This document shows positions 7,545 to 19,289 of a stretch of DNA of 64,000 bases, in pieces. The stretch's first letter is position 1. Each line of letters starts with the position of its first letter. The translations under genes and the position numbers were made by a program. The stretch spans positions 124,001 to 188,000 of the forward strand of contig NZ_CP049616.1 in the NCBI RefSeq assembly GCF_011068285.1, in the 5' to 3' direction. The notes beneath the pieces are model-generated. The model made no database searches and was not told the origin of the DNA. It saw nothing but the letters and a program-made list of their open reading frames with translations. Source of the stretch: Flagellimonas oceani (GTDB lineage Bacteria > Bacteroidota > Bacteroidia > Flavobacteriales > Flavobacteriaceae).

Positions 7545-9553
7545 TGGCCATTACCGAAAAAAATATCATGAACAGACTGTACCTCGTAGCCGGGGGACTT
7601 CTTGTTTTGGCCATAGCCGTGGTGGTGAAGTTGGTGGATATCCAAATGGTGCAGGGCGAAAAATATAAGGAGTTGGCCCTGAGCAAGACCGAAAAGATGT
7701 TCACAATAGAGCCCAATCGTGGAAATCTTTATTCTGAAGATGGTAGTTTGTTGGCGGCCTCGGTTTCGAAATATGACATCCGTTTTGATGCAAAGACCGT
7801 TTCGCAAGAGAATTTTGAGAACAATGTTGCTGCATTGTCCGATTCCTTGGGCGCAATGTTCGAAAGACCATCATCTTATTATAGACAATTGTTCCGAAAA
7901 GCGAGGGCCAATGGCAATCGCTATAAGTTGGTGGCCCGTAATGTGGGTTATTTGGATTATGTGCGGATCAAGCAATTTCCATTGTTCAATTTGGGGCCGT
8001 ACAAAGGTGGATTTATTGAAACGCATCGCGTGGTTCGCGAATACCCTCTCGGCAACATGGCCGCAAGGAGCATTGGTTACGAACGTGTCGATGAAAACGG
8101 ATATTACACCCGGGTGGGTCTGGATGGTGCATTCGGTGAAACATATTTGCGAGGCAGGGAAGGTAAGCGATTAAAGCAAAAAATTGCCAAAGGGCAATGG
8201 AAACCTGTTGGGCTGGACAATATTGTAGAGCCACAAGATGGTTTGGATGTGGTTTCTACAATCGATGTGAACATTCAAGATATTGCCCATCACGAATTGT
8301 TGAAGCAACTCGAAAAATATAAGGCCGACCATGGTTGTGTGGTGGTCATGGAAACGCAAACTGGAGAAATCAAGGCGATTTCCAATTTGGGAAGGACTTC
8401 CGAAGGAAAATATTATGAAAAGCTGAATTACGCCGTTGGCGAATCCCATGAGCCAGGCTCGACTTTCAAATTAATGTCCATGGTGGCCGCTCTGGAAGAC
8501 AAAGTGGTCGATACCAGCACGGTCATTGATACCGAAAAAGGAAGGTACCGCATTTATGATGGGGTTGTGAAGGATACCAAATGGGGAGGCTATGGGAAAA
8601 TAACCTTGTCCAAGGCCTTTGCGGTTTCGTCCAACACCGCCTTTGCAAAAATCATCAACGAAAACTATAAGGAGCAACCTGAAAAATTCGTGAACCGTCT
8701 CATGAACATGGGACTTCATAAAAAACTGGACTTACCGATTATTGGCGAAGGCGACCCGGTAATCCGTTATCCCGGTGATAAGGGTTGGTCTGGAATTTCT
8801 TTGGGTTGGATGTCCCATGGTTATGAAGTGTCGTTGACCCCTATTCAAACCTTGGCGTTTTACAATGCGATTGCGAATGATGGCGAATATGTAAAACCTC
8901 GTATGATTCAAGAAGTAAGGGAAGGAAATAAAGTCGTACAGCGATTTGATAAAGAGGTGTTGAACTCTTCCATTTGCTCCAAAGAAACCGTCAAAAAGGC
9001 ACAGCAACTATTAAAAGATGTAGTGGAGAAGGATTATGGAACCGGGCACAGGATGTATTCCAAAAATTTTTCCATGGCGGGAAAAACAGGGACCACACAG
9101 AAAAACTATGTGGAGAAAAATCCTGATAAGTTGGCGTACATCTCCTCGTTTGCCGGGTATTTCCCAGCAGATAACCCAAAATATTCATGTATCGTGGTGA
9201 TTCATGAGCCAGATAAAGAGGAAGGTTACTACGGGGCGGATGTATCCGGTCCCGTATTTAAATCCATGGCCCAAAAAATACATGCTATTTCTCCCATGGT
9301 GGATGAGGTGGATAGCAAGATTATTGAAGATGAAGACTTGGAAGAGGAGTATCAACAATATTATGCCCAGGTTCAAAAAAAATATAGCACCGTGCCCAAT
9401 GTGAAGGGCATGAGCGGTATGGACGCCGTTTCGCTTTTGGAAAATTTGGGCATCGAGGTCGAAGTACATGGGAATGGAAAAGTCAAAAATCAGTCGGTAA
9501 ACCAAGGGACCAATATCAAACAGGTCAAAAAAATAGTATTGGAACTTTCATGA
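7544..9553 (+). CDS. ftsI: Penicillin-binding protein, septal transpeptidase with PASTA domain
   Basis: A 669-residue class B penicillin-binding protein. One N-terminal membrane helix is at about residues 12-30, then a dimerisation domain, then the transpeptidase with STFK (catalytic Ser near residue 306), SSN (near 362) and KTG (near 513). A single PASTA domain closes the protein (about 610-669). It cross-links septal peptidoglycan. The GTG at 7544 overlaps the ftsL stop by one base; the ATG at 7568 is a possible alternative. Its end overlaps murE by 4 bases. Confidence 0.93.
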   Translation: MAITEKNIMNRLYLVAGGLLVLAIAVVVKLVDIQMVQGEKYKELALSKTEKMFTIEPNRGNLYSEDGSLLAASVSKYDIRFDAKTVSQENFENNVAALSDSLGAMFERPSSYYRQLFRKARANGNRYKLVARNVGYLDYVRIKQFPLFNLGPYKGGFIETHRVVREYPLGNMAARSIGYERVDENGYYTRVGLDGAFGETYLRGREGKRLKQKIAKGQWKPVGLDNIVEPQDGLDVVSTIDVNIQDIAHHELLKQLEKYKADHGCVVVMETQTGEIKAISNLGRTSEGKYYEKLNYAVGESHEPGSTFKLMSMVAALEDKVVDTSTVIDTEKGRYRIYDGVVKDTKWGGYGKITLSKAFAVSSNTAFAKIINENYKEQPEKFVNRLMNMGLHKKLDLPIIGEGDPVIRYPGDKGWSGISLGWMSHGYEVSLTPIQTLAFYNAIANDGEYVKPRMIQEVREGNKVVQRFDKEVLNSSICSKETVKKAQQLLKDVVEKDYGTGHRMYSKNFSMAGKTGTTQKNYVEKNPDKLAYISSFAGYFPADNPKYSCIVVIHEPDKEEGYYGADVSGPVFKSMAQKIHAISPMVDEVDSKIIEDEDLEEEYQQYYAQVQKKYSTVPNVKGMSGMDAVSLLENLGIEVEVHGNGKVKNQSVNQGTNIKQVKKIVLELS

Positions 9554-11013
9554 AGTTATTGAAGGACATATTATATGGAGTAAGCCTCTCCGCGGTGAGC
9601 GGGGACACCAACGTAATGGTGAACCAAGTGCATTTCGATTCCAGAAAGGTGGAGATGGACGATGTGTTCGTCGCTGTTCGTGGTACGGTTACCGATGGCC
9701 ATAAATTCATTCAAAAAGCTGTGGATTTAGGGGCAAGGGCCATTGTGTGCGAAGAGCTTCCCCAACTTATGGTGAACGGCGTTACCTATTTGCAAGTTGA
9801 CAATTGCAATAGTGCTCTGGCCGTAATTGCTTCCAATTTCTATGATAACCCCTCCAAGAACCTAAAATTGGTGGGTGTAACGGGAACCAATGGCAAGACT
9901 ACGGTAACCACACTTTTATATAATCTTTTCAAAAAAGCAGGATTTAAGGTGGGGTTGATTTCCACCATTAAGGTATTGGTAGATGACAAGGAGTTCAAAA
10001 CCACGCACACCACCCCGGATGTAATGACCATCAACAATTACTTGGCCATGATGAACGAGGTCGGGGTAGAGTTCTGTTTTATGGAAGTGAGCTCGCACGG
10101 AATCCATCAAAAAAGAGCAGAAGGACTCCATTTTGAAGGAGCCATCTTTACCAATTTGTCCCACGATCATTTGGATTATCATAAAACATTTGCCGAGTAC
10201 CGGGACACCAAGAAAAAATTGTTCGATGGATTGCCCAAAACGGCTTTTGCCTTGGTCAATATAGATGACAAGAACGGACTGGTAATGTTGCAGAACACCC
10301 GTGCCAAAAAATATACCTACGCGTTAAAAACCTTTGCCGATTACAGGGCCCAGATTTTGGAAAACCAATTCAACGGTCAGCTGCTGAAAGTGGATGACAA
10401 CGAATTATGGTCTAGACTCATCGGTGACTTTAATGCCTATAATTTACTTGCCATATACGCCACCGCCGATATCCTTGGACTCGAGAAAATGGAGATTTTG
10501 AGGTTGATGAGCGAGTTGGAAAACGTGGATGGCAGGTTTCAATATTATATATCAAAAGATAAGATAACGGCTATTGTTGATTATGCCCATACGCCGGATG
10601 CACTAAAAAATGTATTGGTTACTATCAATGCATTGAGGACTGGAAATGAAAACGTCATCACCGTAGTGGGGTGTGGTGGTGACCGTGACAAGTCTAAGCG
10701 TCCGGTTATGGGTCATATCGCATCCGAAATGAGCGATCAGGCCATTTTTACTTCGGATAACCCGAGAACCGAATCTCCCACGACCATCATCGAAGAGATG
10801 GAGGCGGGCGTCGAGGCGCAAAATGTCCGAAAGGTGTTGTCCATAGAAAACAGAAAACAGGCCATAAAAACCGCATGCAAGCTTGCGATGGCCAATGATA
10901 TTATCCTAGTGGCGGGAAAAGGCCACGAGACCTATCAGGAAACCAATGGTGTCCGGGTCGATTTTGATGATTTTAAAGAAGTGAAAGAAGCTCTGCAGAG
11001 CCTAAAAAAATAA
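9550..11013 (+). CDS. murE: UDP-MurNAc-tripeptide synthetase (meso-DAP type)
   Basis: A 487-residue Mur ligase adding the third amino acid to UDP-MurNAc-L-Ala-D-Glu. The ATP P-loop GVTGTNGKTT is near residue 115. The DNPRTESP motif near residue 405 is the DNPR signature of enzymes that use meso-diaminopimelate, so the wall should be of the A1-gamma DAP type. It overlaps ftsI by four bases (ATGA). Confidence 0.95.
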   Translation: MKLLKDILYGVSLSAVSGDTNVMVNQVHFDSRKVEMDDVFVAVRGTVTDGHKFIQKAVDLGARAIVCEELPQLMVNGVTYLQVDNCNSALAVIASNFYDNPSKNLKLVGVTGTNGKTTVTTLLYNLFKKAGFKVGLISTIKVLVDDKEFKTTHTTPDVMTINNYLAMMNEVGVEFCFMEVSSHGIHQKRAEGLHFEGAIFTNLSHDHLDYHKTFAEYRDTKKKLFDGLPKTAFALVNIDDKNGLVMLQNTRAKKYTYALKTFADYRAQILENQFNGQLLKVDDNELWSRLIGDFNAYNLLAIYATADILGLEKMEILRLMSELENVDGRFQYYISKDKITAIVDYAHTPDALKNVLVTINALRTGNENVITVVGCGGDRDKSKRPVMGHIASEMSDQAIFTSDNPRTESPTTIIEEMEAGVEAQNVRKVLSIENRKQAIKTACKLAMANDIILVAGKGHETYQETNGVRVDFDDFKEVKEALQSLKK

Positions 11014-11021
11014 TGTAGTCC

Positions 11022-12242
11022 ATGTTATACTACTTGTTCGAATTTTTAGAGAAACAATACCAACTGCCAGGCGCGGGACTTTTTCAGTTCCTTACGTTCC
11101 GGGCGGCACTCTCCGTATTGTTGTCACTATTGATTGCCATGGTCTACGGAAAACGAATCATCCTCTATTTGCAAAAAAAGCAGATCGGGGAAAGCATCCG
11201 TGACCTTGGTTTGGAAGGACAAAAGCAAAAAGCAGGAACGCCAACTATGGGAGGGCTCATCATTATTGTGTCCACTTTGTTGCCCGTTATTCTATTTGCA
11301 GATATCAAGAACATCTATGTCATCCTTTTGATAGTGACCACCGTTTGGATGGGAATTATTGGATTTATCGATGATTACATCAAAACCTTCAAAAAAGATA
11401 AACAAGGTCTTAAGGGGAAATTTAAGGTTATGGGACAAGTTGGGCTGGGCCTGATCGTTGGACTCACCCTTTATTTTCATCCTGCTGTTACCATAAAGGA
11501 GAAGGATACCACCACCATAACCGAAACCTTTGAGGTGGAAAAGGTTTTCGGGGAAGAAACCAAGTCCGTGCGTACCAATGTGCCTTTTTTTAAGAACAAC
11601 GAATTGGATTATGCCGATTTTATATCCTGGATGGGTGAAGGTGCGGAGGATTATGCATGGCTCATTTTTATTCCAGTGGTGATTTTAATTGTTACCGCAG
11701 TTTCCAACGGGGCCAACCTAACGGATGGTATCGACGGTCTCGCAGCAGGCTCATCAGCAATCATAGTATTGACCTTGGGAATTTTCGCCTGGGTTTCCGG
11801 TAACATTCAATTCTCCGATTATCTGGATATTTTCTATTTGCCAAGGGTAGGTGAGCTGGTGGTATATATTGCTGCATTCGCCGGTGCCTTGGTCGGATTT
11901 CTGTGGTACAACACCTATCCCGCTCAGGTTTTTATGGGCGATACGGGTAGTTTGACCATTGGTGGCGTAATCGCGGTAATCGCAATCATAGTTAGAAAAG
12001 AACTATTGATACCCATTTTGTGCGGAATTTTCTTTGCTGAATCATTATCTGTGATGCTTCAGGTCGGCTATTTCAAACGGACCAAGAAGAAGTATGGAGA
12101 GGGGAGGCGAATTTTCTTGATGGCGCCATTGCACCATCATTATCAGAAAAAATTATATCACGAGAGCAAAATAGTGACCCGGTTTTGGATTATTGGGATT
12201 ATGCTGGCCATCATCAGCATTGTTACGCTAAAAATTAGATAG
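11022..12242 (+). CDS. mraY: Phospho-MurNAc-pentapeptide transferase
   Basis: A 406-residue polytopic membrane enzyme that makes lipid I from UDP-MurNAc-pentapeptide and undecaprenyl phosphate. About ten helices are visible, with the aspartate motifs GFIDDYIK and [10 protein letters not shown] and the histidine loop [11 protein letters not shown] polar insertion at roughly residues 155-205 makes it longer than the ~360-residue proteobacterial enzymes; this insertion is common in Bacteroidota. It sits 8 bp after murE. Confidence 0.95.
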   Translation: MLYYLFEFLEKQYQLPGAGLFQFLTFRAALSVLLSLLIAMVYGKRIILYLQKKQIGESIRDLGLEGQKQKAGTPTMGGLIIIVSTLLPVILFADIKNIYVILLIVTTVWMGIIGFIDDYIKTFKKDKQGLKGKFKVMGQVGLGLIVGLTLYFHPAVTIKEKDTTTITETFEVEKVFGEETKSVRTNVPFFKNNELDYADFISWMGEGAEDYAWLIFIPVVILIVTAVSNGANLTDGIDGLAAGSSAIIVLTLGIFAWVSGNIQFSDYLDIFYLPRVGELVVYIAAFAGALVGFLWYNTYPAQVFMGDTGSLTIGGVIAVIAIIVRKELLIPILCGIFFAESLSVMLQVGYFKRTKKKYGEGRRIFLMAPLHHHYQKKLYHESKIVTRFWIIGIMLAIISIVTLKIR

Positions 12243-12244
12243 CA

Positions 12245-13579
12245 ATGGGTCGCTTGGTGATACTTGGAGGTGGAGAAAGTGGTGTGGGAACCGCCATTTT
12301 GGGAAAGCAAAAAGGATTTGAAGTCTTTGTTTCGGACAAAGGCGAGATCCAAGAAAAATATAAAAAAGTTCTTGAACATTTTGAGATTGAATGGGAGTCC
12401 GGCGAACATACCGAAGCCAAGATCCTGAATGCCGATGTGGTGATGAAGAGTCCGGGTATCCCTGATAAAGTGGCATTGGTGAAGGCGCTTGTTGAAAAAG
12501 GGATTCCGGTAATTTCGGAAATAGAGTTTGCATCAAAATACACCGATGCGACCATTATTGGGATTACGGGAAGCAACGGTAAAACAACCACTACCATGTT
12601 GACCAATCATCTGTTAAAAGATGGAGGTTTACATGTGGGCATGGCAGGAAACATTGGCGATAGCTATGCTAAAATGGTGGCCGAGCAAAATTTTGACCAT
12701 TACGTGTTGGAGATAAGCAGCTTTCAGTTGGACGGTATTGTGGATTTTAAACCCCACATCGCCATAATTACCAACATAACGCCCGATCACTTGGATAGGT
12801 ATGATTACAAGTTTGAAAACTATATCGCATCCAAATTCAGAATAGCCATGAATCAGGATAAAAATGATTACCTGATCTACGATGCCGATGATGAAGTGAT
12901 TCGAGATTGGTTGGAAAAACACCCGGTTCAATCCAAATTATTGCCCTTTTCCGTCAAAAGAAAATTGGAGGAAGGTGCTTGGTCGGAGAACAAAACGATA
13001 AAAATAAAATTAGAACATAAAACCTTGGAAATGAGTGAAGATATTTTGGCCTTGGAAGGTCAGCACAACGTAAAGAACACGATGGCAGCCAGCATGGCAG
13101 CTATGCTGGTTAAGGTCAGAAAAGAGACCATTCGCAATAGCATACAATCTTTTCAGGGCGTGCCCCACAGGTTGGAAAAAGTGTTGAAGATCAATCATGT
13201 GGAATACATAAACGATTCCAAAGCAACCAATGTGAACGCCACCTATTATGCTTTGGACGGTATTAAAAAACCGATAGTATGGATTGTTGGTGGTGTGGAC
13301 AAGGGAAACGATTATTCCGAGTTGATGCCATTGGTCCGAGAAAAGGTAAAGGCAGTCGTTTGCTTGGGCGTTGATAATGCCAAATTATTGGATGCGTTCG
13401 GAAACGTAATCGACCTTATGGTAGAGACCTATTCCATGGAAGAGGCCGTAAAGGTGGCCTATAAAGTAGCGGAGCGCGGAGATGCAGTTTTGCTTTCTCC
13501 GGCGTGTGCCAGTTTCGACCTGTTCAAAAATTATGAGGACAGGGGAGATCAATTTAAAAACGCAGTAAAAAATTTGTAA
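12245..13579 (+). CDS. murD: UDP-MurNAc-L-alanine:D-glutamate ligase
   Basis: A 444-residue cytosolic Mur ligase that adds D-glutamate. The N-terminal UDP-binding region begins RLVILGGGESGVG; the ATP loop GITGSNGKTTTT is near residue 102; the C-terminal domain carries NDSKATN and the late SPACASFDLFKNYEDRG motif typical of MurD. Two bases separate it from mraY and three from ftsW. Confidence 0.95.
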   Translation: MGRLVILGGGESGVGTAILGKQKGFEVFVSDKGEIQEKYKKVLEHFEIEWESGEHTEAKILNADVVMKSPGIPDKVALVKALVEKGIPVISEIEFASKYTDATIIGITGSNGKTTTTMLTNHLLKDGGLHVGMAGNIGDSYAKMVAEQNFDHYVLEISSFQLDGIVDFKPHIAIITNITPDHLDRYDYKFENYIASKFRIAMNQDKNDYLIYDADDEVIRDWLEKHPVQSKLLPFSVKRKLEEGAWSENKTIKIKLEHKTLEMSEDILALEGQHNVKNTMAASMAAMLVKVRKETIRNSIQSFQGVPHRLEKVLKINHVEYINDSKATNVNATYYALDGIKKPIVWIVGGVDKGNDYSELMPLVREKVKAVVCLGVDNAKLLDAFGNVIDLMVETYSMEEAVKVAYKVAERGDAVLLSPACASFDLFKNYEDRGDQFKNAVKNL

Positions 13580-13582
13580 AAC

Positions 13583-14788
13583 GTGTTTGCAATATTCAAA
13601 AATCTGAAAGGTGATAAAGCCATTTGGGGCGTAGTGGCCCTCTTGGCACTTTTCTCATTTTTGCCGGTGTACAGCGCCAGTACCAATTTGGTCTACGTCA
13701 ACGGTGATGGGACCACATTGGGTCATTTGGTAAAACATGCTGTGCTCTTGTTTTTGGGCTTCGGTATTATTTATGCCGTACACAGGATACCCACACACTA
13801 TTTTAAGGGGCTTTCCATCATAGCCATGCCCATAGTTATATTGCTTTTGATTTACACCTTGACCGTGGAAACTCGAATTGGCGGGGTGACGGCAAACCGT
13901 TGGATAAAAATTCCGTTGGTCGGGGTCAATTTCCAGACATCTACATTGGCAGCGGTGGTTTTGATGATATGGATTGCCAGATACCTCACCAAGATCAAGG
14001 ATGTCAAGATAACATTCAAAGAAAGTATTTTACCGCTTTGGTTGCCCGTAGTATTAGTGGTTCTGTTGATTTTGCCGGAGAACTTCTCGACGGCTGCTAT
14101 CATCAGTTTTATGGTTTTGGTGCTGTGCTTTTTGGGCGGGTATCCTTTAAAATACTTGTTCGCCATGGTGGCGTCGGGAATCGTATTTGCAGGAATGTTC
14201 CTGTTTGTACTGTTCAAAGCACCGGAAGTATTGCCCCAGCGAGCCGGAACTTGGAAGTCAAGGATAGAGACCTTTATCCACCCCGAACAGGCGGACAGAG
14301 ACGATCTGCATCAGTTGACATTGGCACAGATTGCCGTGGCCGAAGGTGGTGTAGTGGGCAAGGGAGCAGGAAAAAGTGTAATGAAGAATATGTTGTCCCA
14401 AAGTACTTCGGATTTCATTTTTGCCATCATAATTGAAGAATATGGATTGCTGGGTGGAGGAGCATTGTTGTTTTTCTATTTGTTGCTGCTATTTCGGATT
14501 GTCGTGGTAGCGCACTCGTCCAAAACGGTTTTTTCAAAATTATTGGTGATAGGGGTCGGGTTGCCGATTGTCTTCCAGGCCTTCATCAATATGGCGGTCG
14601 TGGTGCAGCTGTTTCCCGTTACGGGTCAGCCGTTGCCATTGATCAGTATGGGAGGGACCTCCATTTGGATGACCTGTATGGCCATTGGAATTGTGTTGAG
14701 TGCCAGCAACAAGAAAGAAAATTTAGAGGAGCAATCCCATGGAATAGATGAAACAAACCCTTTAGAAGTATTAAGTGGACAGATATAG
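13583..14788 (+). CDS. ftsW: Septal peptidoglycan polymerase of the SEDS family
   Basis: A 401-residue membrane protein with about ten helices. SEDS hallmarks include [16 protein letters not shown] near residue 110 and the late [13 protein letters not shown] segment. It polymerises glycan strands together with the FtsI transpeptidase encoded in the same operon. The start codon is GTG, 3 bp after murD; its end overlaps the murG start by 14 bases. Confidence 0.93.
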   Translation: MFAIFKNLKGDKAIWGVVALLALFSFLPVYSASTNLVYVNGDGTTLGHLVKHAVLLFLGFGIIYAVHRIPTHYFKGLSIIAMPIVILLLIYTLTVETRIGGVTANRWIKIPLVGVNFQTSTLAAVVLMIWIARYLTKIKDVKITFKESILPLWLPVVLVVLLILPENFSTAAIISFMVLVLCFLGGYPLKYLFAMVASGIVFAGMFLFVLFKAPEVLPQRAGTWKSRIETFIHPEQADRDDLHQLTLAQIAVAEGGVVGKGAGKSVMKNMLSQSTSDFIFAIIIEEYGLLGGGALLFFYLLLLFRIVVVAHSSKTVFSKLLVIGVGLPIVFQAFINMAVVVQLFPVTGQPLPLISMGGTSIWMTCMAIGIVLSASNKKENLEEQSHGIDETNPLEVLSGQI

Positions 14789-15863
14789 ATTTATACTTTC
14801 TGGAGGGGGAACGGGAGGACATATTTATCCCGCCGTGGCCATAGCGAACGAGTTGAAGCGAAGATATCCTGATGCGGAGTTTTTGTTCGTCGGGGCCAAG
14901 GATAAAATGGAAATGGAAAAAGTACCGCAGGCCGGATACGAAATAAAGGGTTTGTGGATAAGTGGAATACAACGGAAACTGACATTGAAAAATCTCATGT
15001 TTCCATTTAAACTGATGAGTAGTTTGTTAGAAGCGCGCAAAATAGTGAAACAGTTCAAGCCCCATGTTGCCATTGGCACAGGAGGGTTTGCGAGTGGCCC
15101 ATTGTTGCGCATGGCCGAAAGCTCGGGTGTTCCCTGTGTGCTGCAAGAGCAAAATTCCTTTGCAGGGATCACGAACAAACTATTGGCAGGAAAAGCAAAG
15201 AAAATTTGTGTTGCCTACGATGGCATGGAGCGCTTTTTTCCCAAGGAAAAGATTGTTAAAACAGGAAATCCTATCCGAACGGATTTGGTCGAAATAAAGG
15301 AAAGTAAGAAAGAGGCGGCTGCATTTTTTGGACTTGATGTCGATAAAAAGACAGTTTTGATATTGGGCGGAAGCCTTGGAGCACGAAGAATCAACCAATT
15401 GATTGAAAAGGAGCTCGGTTTTTTTGAAGAAAAAGGATTGCAAGTGCTTTGGCAATGTGGCAAACTGTATCATGAAGAATACAAGAAGTATGAGTCGGAT
15501 ACCGTAAAGGTGTTGGCTTTCGTCAACCGTATGGATTTGGCCTATGCAGCAGCGGATGTCAGCATTTCAAGGGCTGGAGCCGGTTCGGTCTCGGAGCTTT
15601 GTTTGGTGGGCAAACCGGTGATTTTTGTTCCATCGCCCAATGTGGCAGAGGACCATCAAACCCAAAACGCAAAAGCTTTGGTGGCCAAGGAAGCCGCCAT
15701 CATGCTAAAGGAGAATGAGTTGGATGCTGAATTTGAAAACAGCTTTTCCCATTTGGTGAGTTCAGAAGAGCTTCAGGAAAAATTGGGAAAAAACATTAAA
15801 AAAATGGCCATGCCAAAGGCCACGGAACATATTGTGGACGAAATAGAAAAGTTGTTGAAGTGA
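14775..15863 (+). CDS. murG: UDP-GlcNAc:lipid I N-acetylglucosaminyltransferase
   Basis: A 362-residue GT28 glycosyltransferase forming lipid II on the inner face of the cytoplasmic membrane. The N-terminal [11 protein letters not shown] loop and the C-terminal donor-site [11 protein letters not shown] are present. The GTG at 14775, inside ftsW, precedes the glycine-rich loop closely, as is usual. It overlaps murC by four bases (GTGA). Confidence 0.94.
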   Translation: MDRYRFILSGGGTGGHIYPAVAIANELKRRYPDAEFLFVGAKDKMEMEKVPQAGYEIKGLWISGIQRKLTLKNLMFPFKLMSSLLEARKIVKQFKPHVAIGTGGFASGPLLRMAESSGVPCVLQEQNSFAGITNKLLAGKAKKICVAYDGMERFFPKEKIVKTGNPIRTDLVEIKESKKEAAAFFGLDVDKKTVLILGGSLGARRINQLIEKELGFFEEKGLQVLWQCGKLYHEEYKKYESDTVKVLAFVNRMDLAYAAADVSISRAGAGSVSELCLVGKPVIFVPSPNVAEDHQTQNAKALVAKEAAIMLKENELDAEFENSFSHLVSSEELQEKLGKNIKKMAMPKATEHIVDEIEKLLK

Positions 15864-17209
15864 ATTTGAAGGATATACATAGCGTTTATTTTATCGGTAT
15901 TGGCGGGATAGGAATGTCCGCCTTGGCGCGCTATTTCAAATTTGTGGGGAAGGAAGTGGCTGGTTATGACCGTACGCCTACACCTGTTACTGATGGATTG
16001 ATCGAAAAGGGTATATCCGTGCATTTTGAGGATAATATCGATTTGGTGTCGGATACCTTCAAACATCCCGATACTTTGGTGGTCTATACTCCGGCAGTGC
16101 CATCAAAACATACGGAGTTCCAGTTTTACCAATCAGGCGGATTCAATCTTAAAAAACGTTCCGAGGTTTTGGGAATAATTACAAGGGATTCTTTTTGTTT
16201 GGCCGTTGCAGGTACACATGGCAAGACCACCACGACCTGTATTTTGGCGCACTTGCTAAAAGAATGTGAATTGCCGATGACCGCATTTTTGGGTGGTGTT
16301 TCGGAAGATTTTGACAGCAACTTTGTGTTGGATGGCACGGAATATTCCGTAGTGGAGGCCGATGAGTTCGATCGTTCATTTTTACGATTGACGCCTACCA
16401 TTGCCTGTATTACATCGATGGATGCCGACCACCTAGATATTTATGGTACCAAGGATGAATTGGACAAATCTTTCAGGGAATTTGTGAATAGGATCAAGCC
16501 CGAAGGTAAGTTGTTCGTGCGCAAGGGCCTTCCTTTGGAAGGAATCACTTTTGGTATTGAAGATGGTGCCGATTACTGCATAGAAAACATTGAAATTGAA
16601 CATGGAGCCTACATATTTGATCTCGTAACGCCTTCCGAGGTAATCAAGAACGTAAAGTTCAACAAGCCTGGAAGACACAATTTGCTCAATGGATTAGCTG
16701 CTTTTGCGATGGCGGTGCAAACGGGTTGCCCACCCCACCGCCTTGCCGAAGCTTTGGCTACGTTCAAAGGAGTTCAGCGCAGGTTTTCCTATCAGATAAA
16801 GGAAAAAGATTTTGTATTCATTGATGATTACGCACATCATCCAACCGAAATAAGTGCCGTGCACCAAGCCATTCGGGAAATGCACGCAGGGGAAAAGGTT
16901 ACGGTAATCTTTCAACCACACCTATTCTCGCGAACCAGGGATTTTGCGGATGATTTTGCAGCCAGTCTTTCGGATTTTGACGAGATCATCCTGTTGGATA
17001 TTTACCCCGCCAGGGAGGAACCGATTGAAGGGGTGACATCGCAATGGCTTTTGGAAAAAATAGAGAATCCCAATAAAAAGTTGATTTCAAAATCAGCATT
17101 ATTGGAAGAAGTAAAGAACTGTACAACAGGGGTCTTGGTGGCTCTTGGGGCAGGTGACATTGGACTTGAGGTGCCAAAAATCAAAAAAGAATTGAGCTAT
17201 GCGCGTTAA
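15860..17209 (+). CDS. murC: UDP-MurNAc:L-alanine ligase
   Basis: A 449-residue Mur ligase catalysing the first amino acid addition. It has the N-terminal [13 protein letters not shown] loop, the ATP loop [10 protein letters not shown] near residue 115, and the [10 protein letters not shown] motif typical of MurC. The start is GTG overlapping the murG stop. It overlaps ftsQ by 11 bases. Confidence 0.95.
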   Translation: MNLKDIHSVYFIGIGGIGMSALARYFKFVGKEVAGYDRTPTPVTDGLIEKGISVHFEDNIDLVSDTFKHPDTLVVYTPAVPSKHTEFQFYQSGGFNLKKRSEVLGIITRDSFCLAVAGTHGKTTTTCILAHLLKECELPMTAFLGGVSEDFDSNFVLDGTEYSVVEADEFDRSFLRLTPTIACITSMDADHLDIYGTKDELDKSFREFVNRIKPEGKLFVRKGLPLEGITFGIEDGADYCIENIEIEHGAYIFDLVTPSEVIKNVKFNKPGRHNLLNGLAAFAMAVQTGCPPHRLAEALATFKGVQRRFSYQIKEKDFVFIDDYAHHPTEISAVHQAIREMHAGEKVTVIFQPHLFSRTRDFADDFAASLSDFDEIILLDIYPAREEPIEGVTSQWLLEKIENPNKKLISKSALLEEVKNCTTGVLVALGAGDIGLEVPKIKKELSYAR

Positions 17210-17918
17210 TTGGGATTACATAAAATTGGCGTTTTTGTCGGTTGGCGTAGTTGCGCTTTACGGTTTTGCCGACCATCGAAATCAAAAAAGAATGGTGGAA
17301 AATGTCACCGTGAAATTTGTTGGCGAAAACAGTTTGTATTTAACTGAGGATGCGGTTAATAAATTGTTAATACAAAAATACGGACCCCTCGAGAACAGGC
17401 CCAAAGAACAGTTAGTTTTGAATACCATAGAGGAGGTAATACTATCCAACGATATGGTAAAAAATGCCCAAGTCTATCTTACTGTAAACGGGGAACTTGT
17501 ATCCAAGATTGTTCAGCGAAAGCCAATTGGAAGGGTGGAAGGTACCTCTAAATTTTATCTCGATGATTTGGGCCAGCGCATGCCATTGTCAAAGCATCAT
17601 TCGGCAAGAGTCCCCATAATTACCGGTAAGATTACAGGAAAGACCTTGGAGGATGCCTATTTGATTTTGGACTATATCAACAACGACGATTTTTTGAGAA
17701 AAAACGTCATTGGGATACATATCGAGGATGAAGGAAAATATCAGCTCAAGTTCCGCATGGAAAACTTTGTAGTGAATTTGGGCGGAGTGGATAACCTGAA
17801 CAAGAAGTTCAGCAATTTTATGGCCTTTTATGCAAAGGCGGCCAAGGACAATTCCTTGGAGGATTATGCAACAGTTAGTTTGGAATTCAACAATCAAGTG
17901 GTTTGCACCAAAATTTAA
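17199..17918 (+). CDS. ftsQ: Cell division protein FtsQ/DivIB
   Basis: A 239-residue bitopic protein with an N-terminal membrane helix at about residues 7-22 and a periplasmic POTRA-like and beta region. It would scaffold FtsL and FtsI at the septum. Sequence conservation of FtsQ is low; position between murC and ftsA, size and topology are the main evidence. The ATG lies inside the end of murC. Confidence 0.85.
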   Translation: MRVNWDYIKLAFLSVGVVALYGFADHRNQKRMVENVTVKFVGENSLYLTEDAVNKLLIQKYGPLENRPKEQLVLNTIEEVILSNDMVKNAQVYLTVNGELVSKIVQRKPIGRVEGTSKFYLDDLGQRMPLSKHHSARVPIITGKITGKTLEDAYLILDYINNDDFLRKNVIGIHIEDEGKYQLKFRMENFVVNLGGVDNLNKKFSNFMAFYAKAAKDNSLEDYATVSLEFNNQVVCTKI

Positions 17919-17921
17919 ATT

Positions 17922-19262
17922 ATGGAACAAGGTAATTATTCAGTTGGATTGGATATTGGAACCACCAAGATCGTAGCGATCATTGGTAGGGAAAATGAGT
18001 ATGGAAAAATTGAAATTTTGGGCACCGGACGTTCAAAAAGTTTGGGTGTTCACCGTGGAGTGGTCAACAATATCACACAGACCATTTCGTCTATTCAACA
18101 GGCGGTGGAACAGGCCGAATTGAATTCGGGCCTTAAAATAGGTTCCGTGGTCGTGGGTATTGCAGGTCAGCATATACGAAGCTTGCACCACAGCGATTAC
18201 ATTACCCGGCCCAACTCCGAAGAAGTGATAGACAACGACGATTTGGATAAGCTGTGCAATCAAGTTTACAAATTGGTAATGCTTCCCGGTGAGGAAATCA
18301 TCCATGTGTTGCCACAAGAGTACAAAGTCGACGGTCAGTCCGAAATCAAGGAGCCTGTTGGAATGTACGGTGGTCGTTTGGAAGCCAACTTTCATGTAGT
18401 GGTGGGCCAAGTATCGTCCATCAAAAATATTGGAAGATGTATCAAAAGTGCCGGATTGGACTTGGGCAACATCACTTTGGAGCCTTTAGCTTCCGCTGAT
18501 GCCGTTTTGAGTCAAGAAGAAAAAGAAGCCGGTGTTGCCTTGATCGATATAGGAGGTGGAACCACGGACCTTGCCATTTTTAAGGACGGCATTATCCGTC
18601 ACACCTCGGTTATCCCATTTGGAGGTAACGTAATCACCGAAGATATCAAGGAAGGCTGCTCCATCATAGAAAAGCAGGCCGAACTATTGAAGATAAAATT
18701 TGGTTCCGCTTGGCCAGGGGAGAACAAGGACAACGAGATTGTGTCCATTCCTGGGCTTAGAGGTCGTGAGCCGAAAGAAATCACCCTAAAAAACCTTTCC
18801 AAGATCATCCATGCCCGCGTTGTGGAGATTGTGGAGCAGGTATATGTGGAGATCAAAAACTACGGCCACGAGGAACAAAAGAAAAAATTGATCGCAGGAA
18901 TTGTACTGACCGGTGGAGGGAGCCAATTGAAACATTTAAAGCAATTGGTCGAATACATTACGGGAATGGACACAAGAATAGGTTATCCGAACGAGCACTT
19001 GGCCGGTGATTCGGATGAAGAGGTGGCCAGCCCATTGTATGCAACAGCCGTTGGATTGCTAATGAATTCCCTGGAGGCCAAGAAGAAAAACCGTATCGAG
19101 CAGCATGAAGAAGAGGTGCACGAAGAAGAGGTTTTGGTAGGACAAGAAAACGATATGGGAACCAAGGCAACAGCTTCGGCTGCGACCACCCATACGGACA
19201 GAAAATCCATTTTTGACAAATGGTCGGAAAAGTTGAAGGACTTTTTGGACAACGCAGAGTAA
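17922..19262 (+). CDS. ftsA: Cell division protein FtsA
   Basis: A 446-residue actin-like ATPase that tethers FtsZ to the membrane. The phosphate-1 motif GLDIGTTKI is near residue 8 and the phosphate-2 motif LIDIGGGTTDL near residue 205. After an acidic and threonine/alanine-rich linker, the C-terminal SIFDKWSEKLKDFLDN forms the expected amphipathic membrane-targeting helix. It starts 3 bp after ftsQ. Confidence 0.95.
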   Translation: MEQGNYSVGLDIGTTKIVAIIGRENEYGKIEILGTGRSKSLGVHRGVVNNITQTISSIQQAVEQAELNSGLKIGSVVVGIAGQHIRSLHHSDYITRPNSEEVIDNDDLDKLCNQVYKLVMLPGEEIIHVLPQEYKVDGQSEIKEPVGMYGGRLEANFHVVVGQVSSIKNIGRCIKSAGLDLGNITLEPLASADAVLSQEEKEAGVALIDIGGGTTDLAIFKDGIIRHTSVIPFGGNVITEDIKEGCSIIEKQAELLKIKFGSAWPGENKDNEIVSIPGLRGREPKEITLKNLSKIIHARVVEIVEQVYVEIKNYGHEEQKKKLIAGIVLTGGGSQLKHLKQLVEYITGMDTRIGYPNEHLAGDSDEEVASPLYATAVGLLMNSLEAKKKNRIEQHEEEVHEEEVLVGQENDMGTKATASAATTHTDRKSIFDKWSEKLKDFLDNAE

Positions 19263-19289
19263 TAACCCCATAAGAGAAACACAACTGTC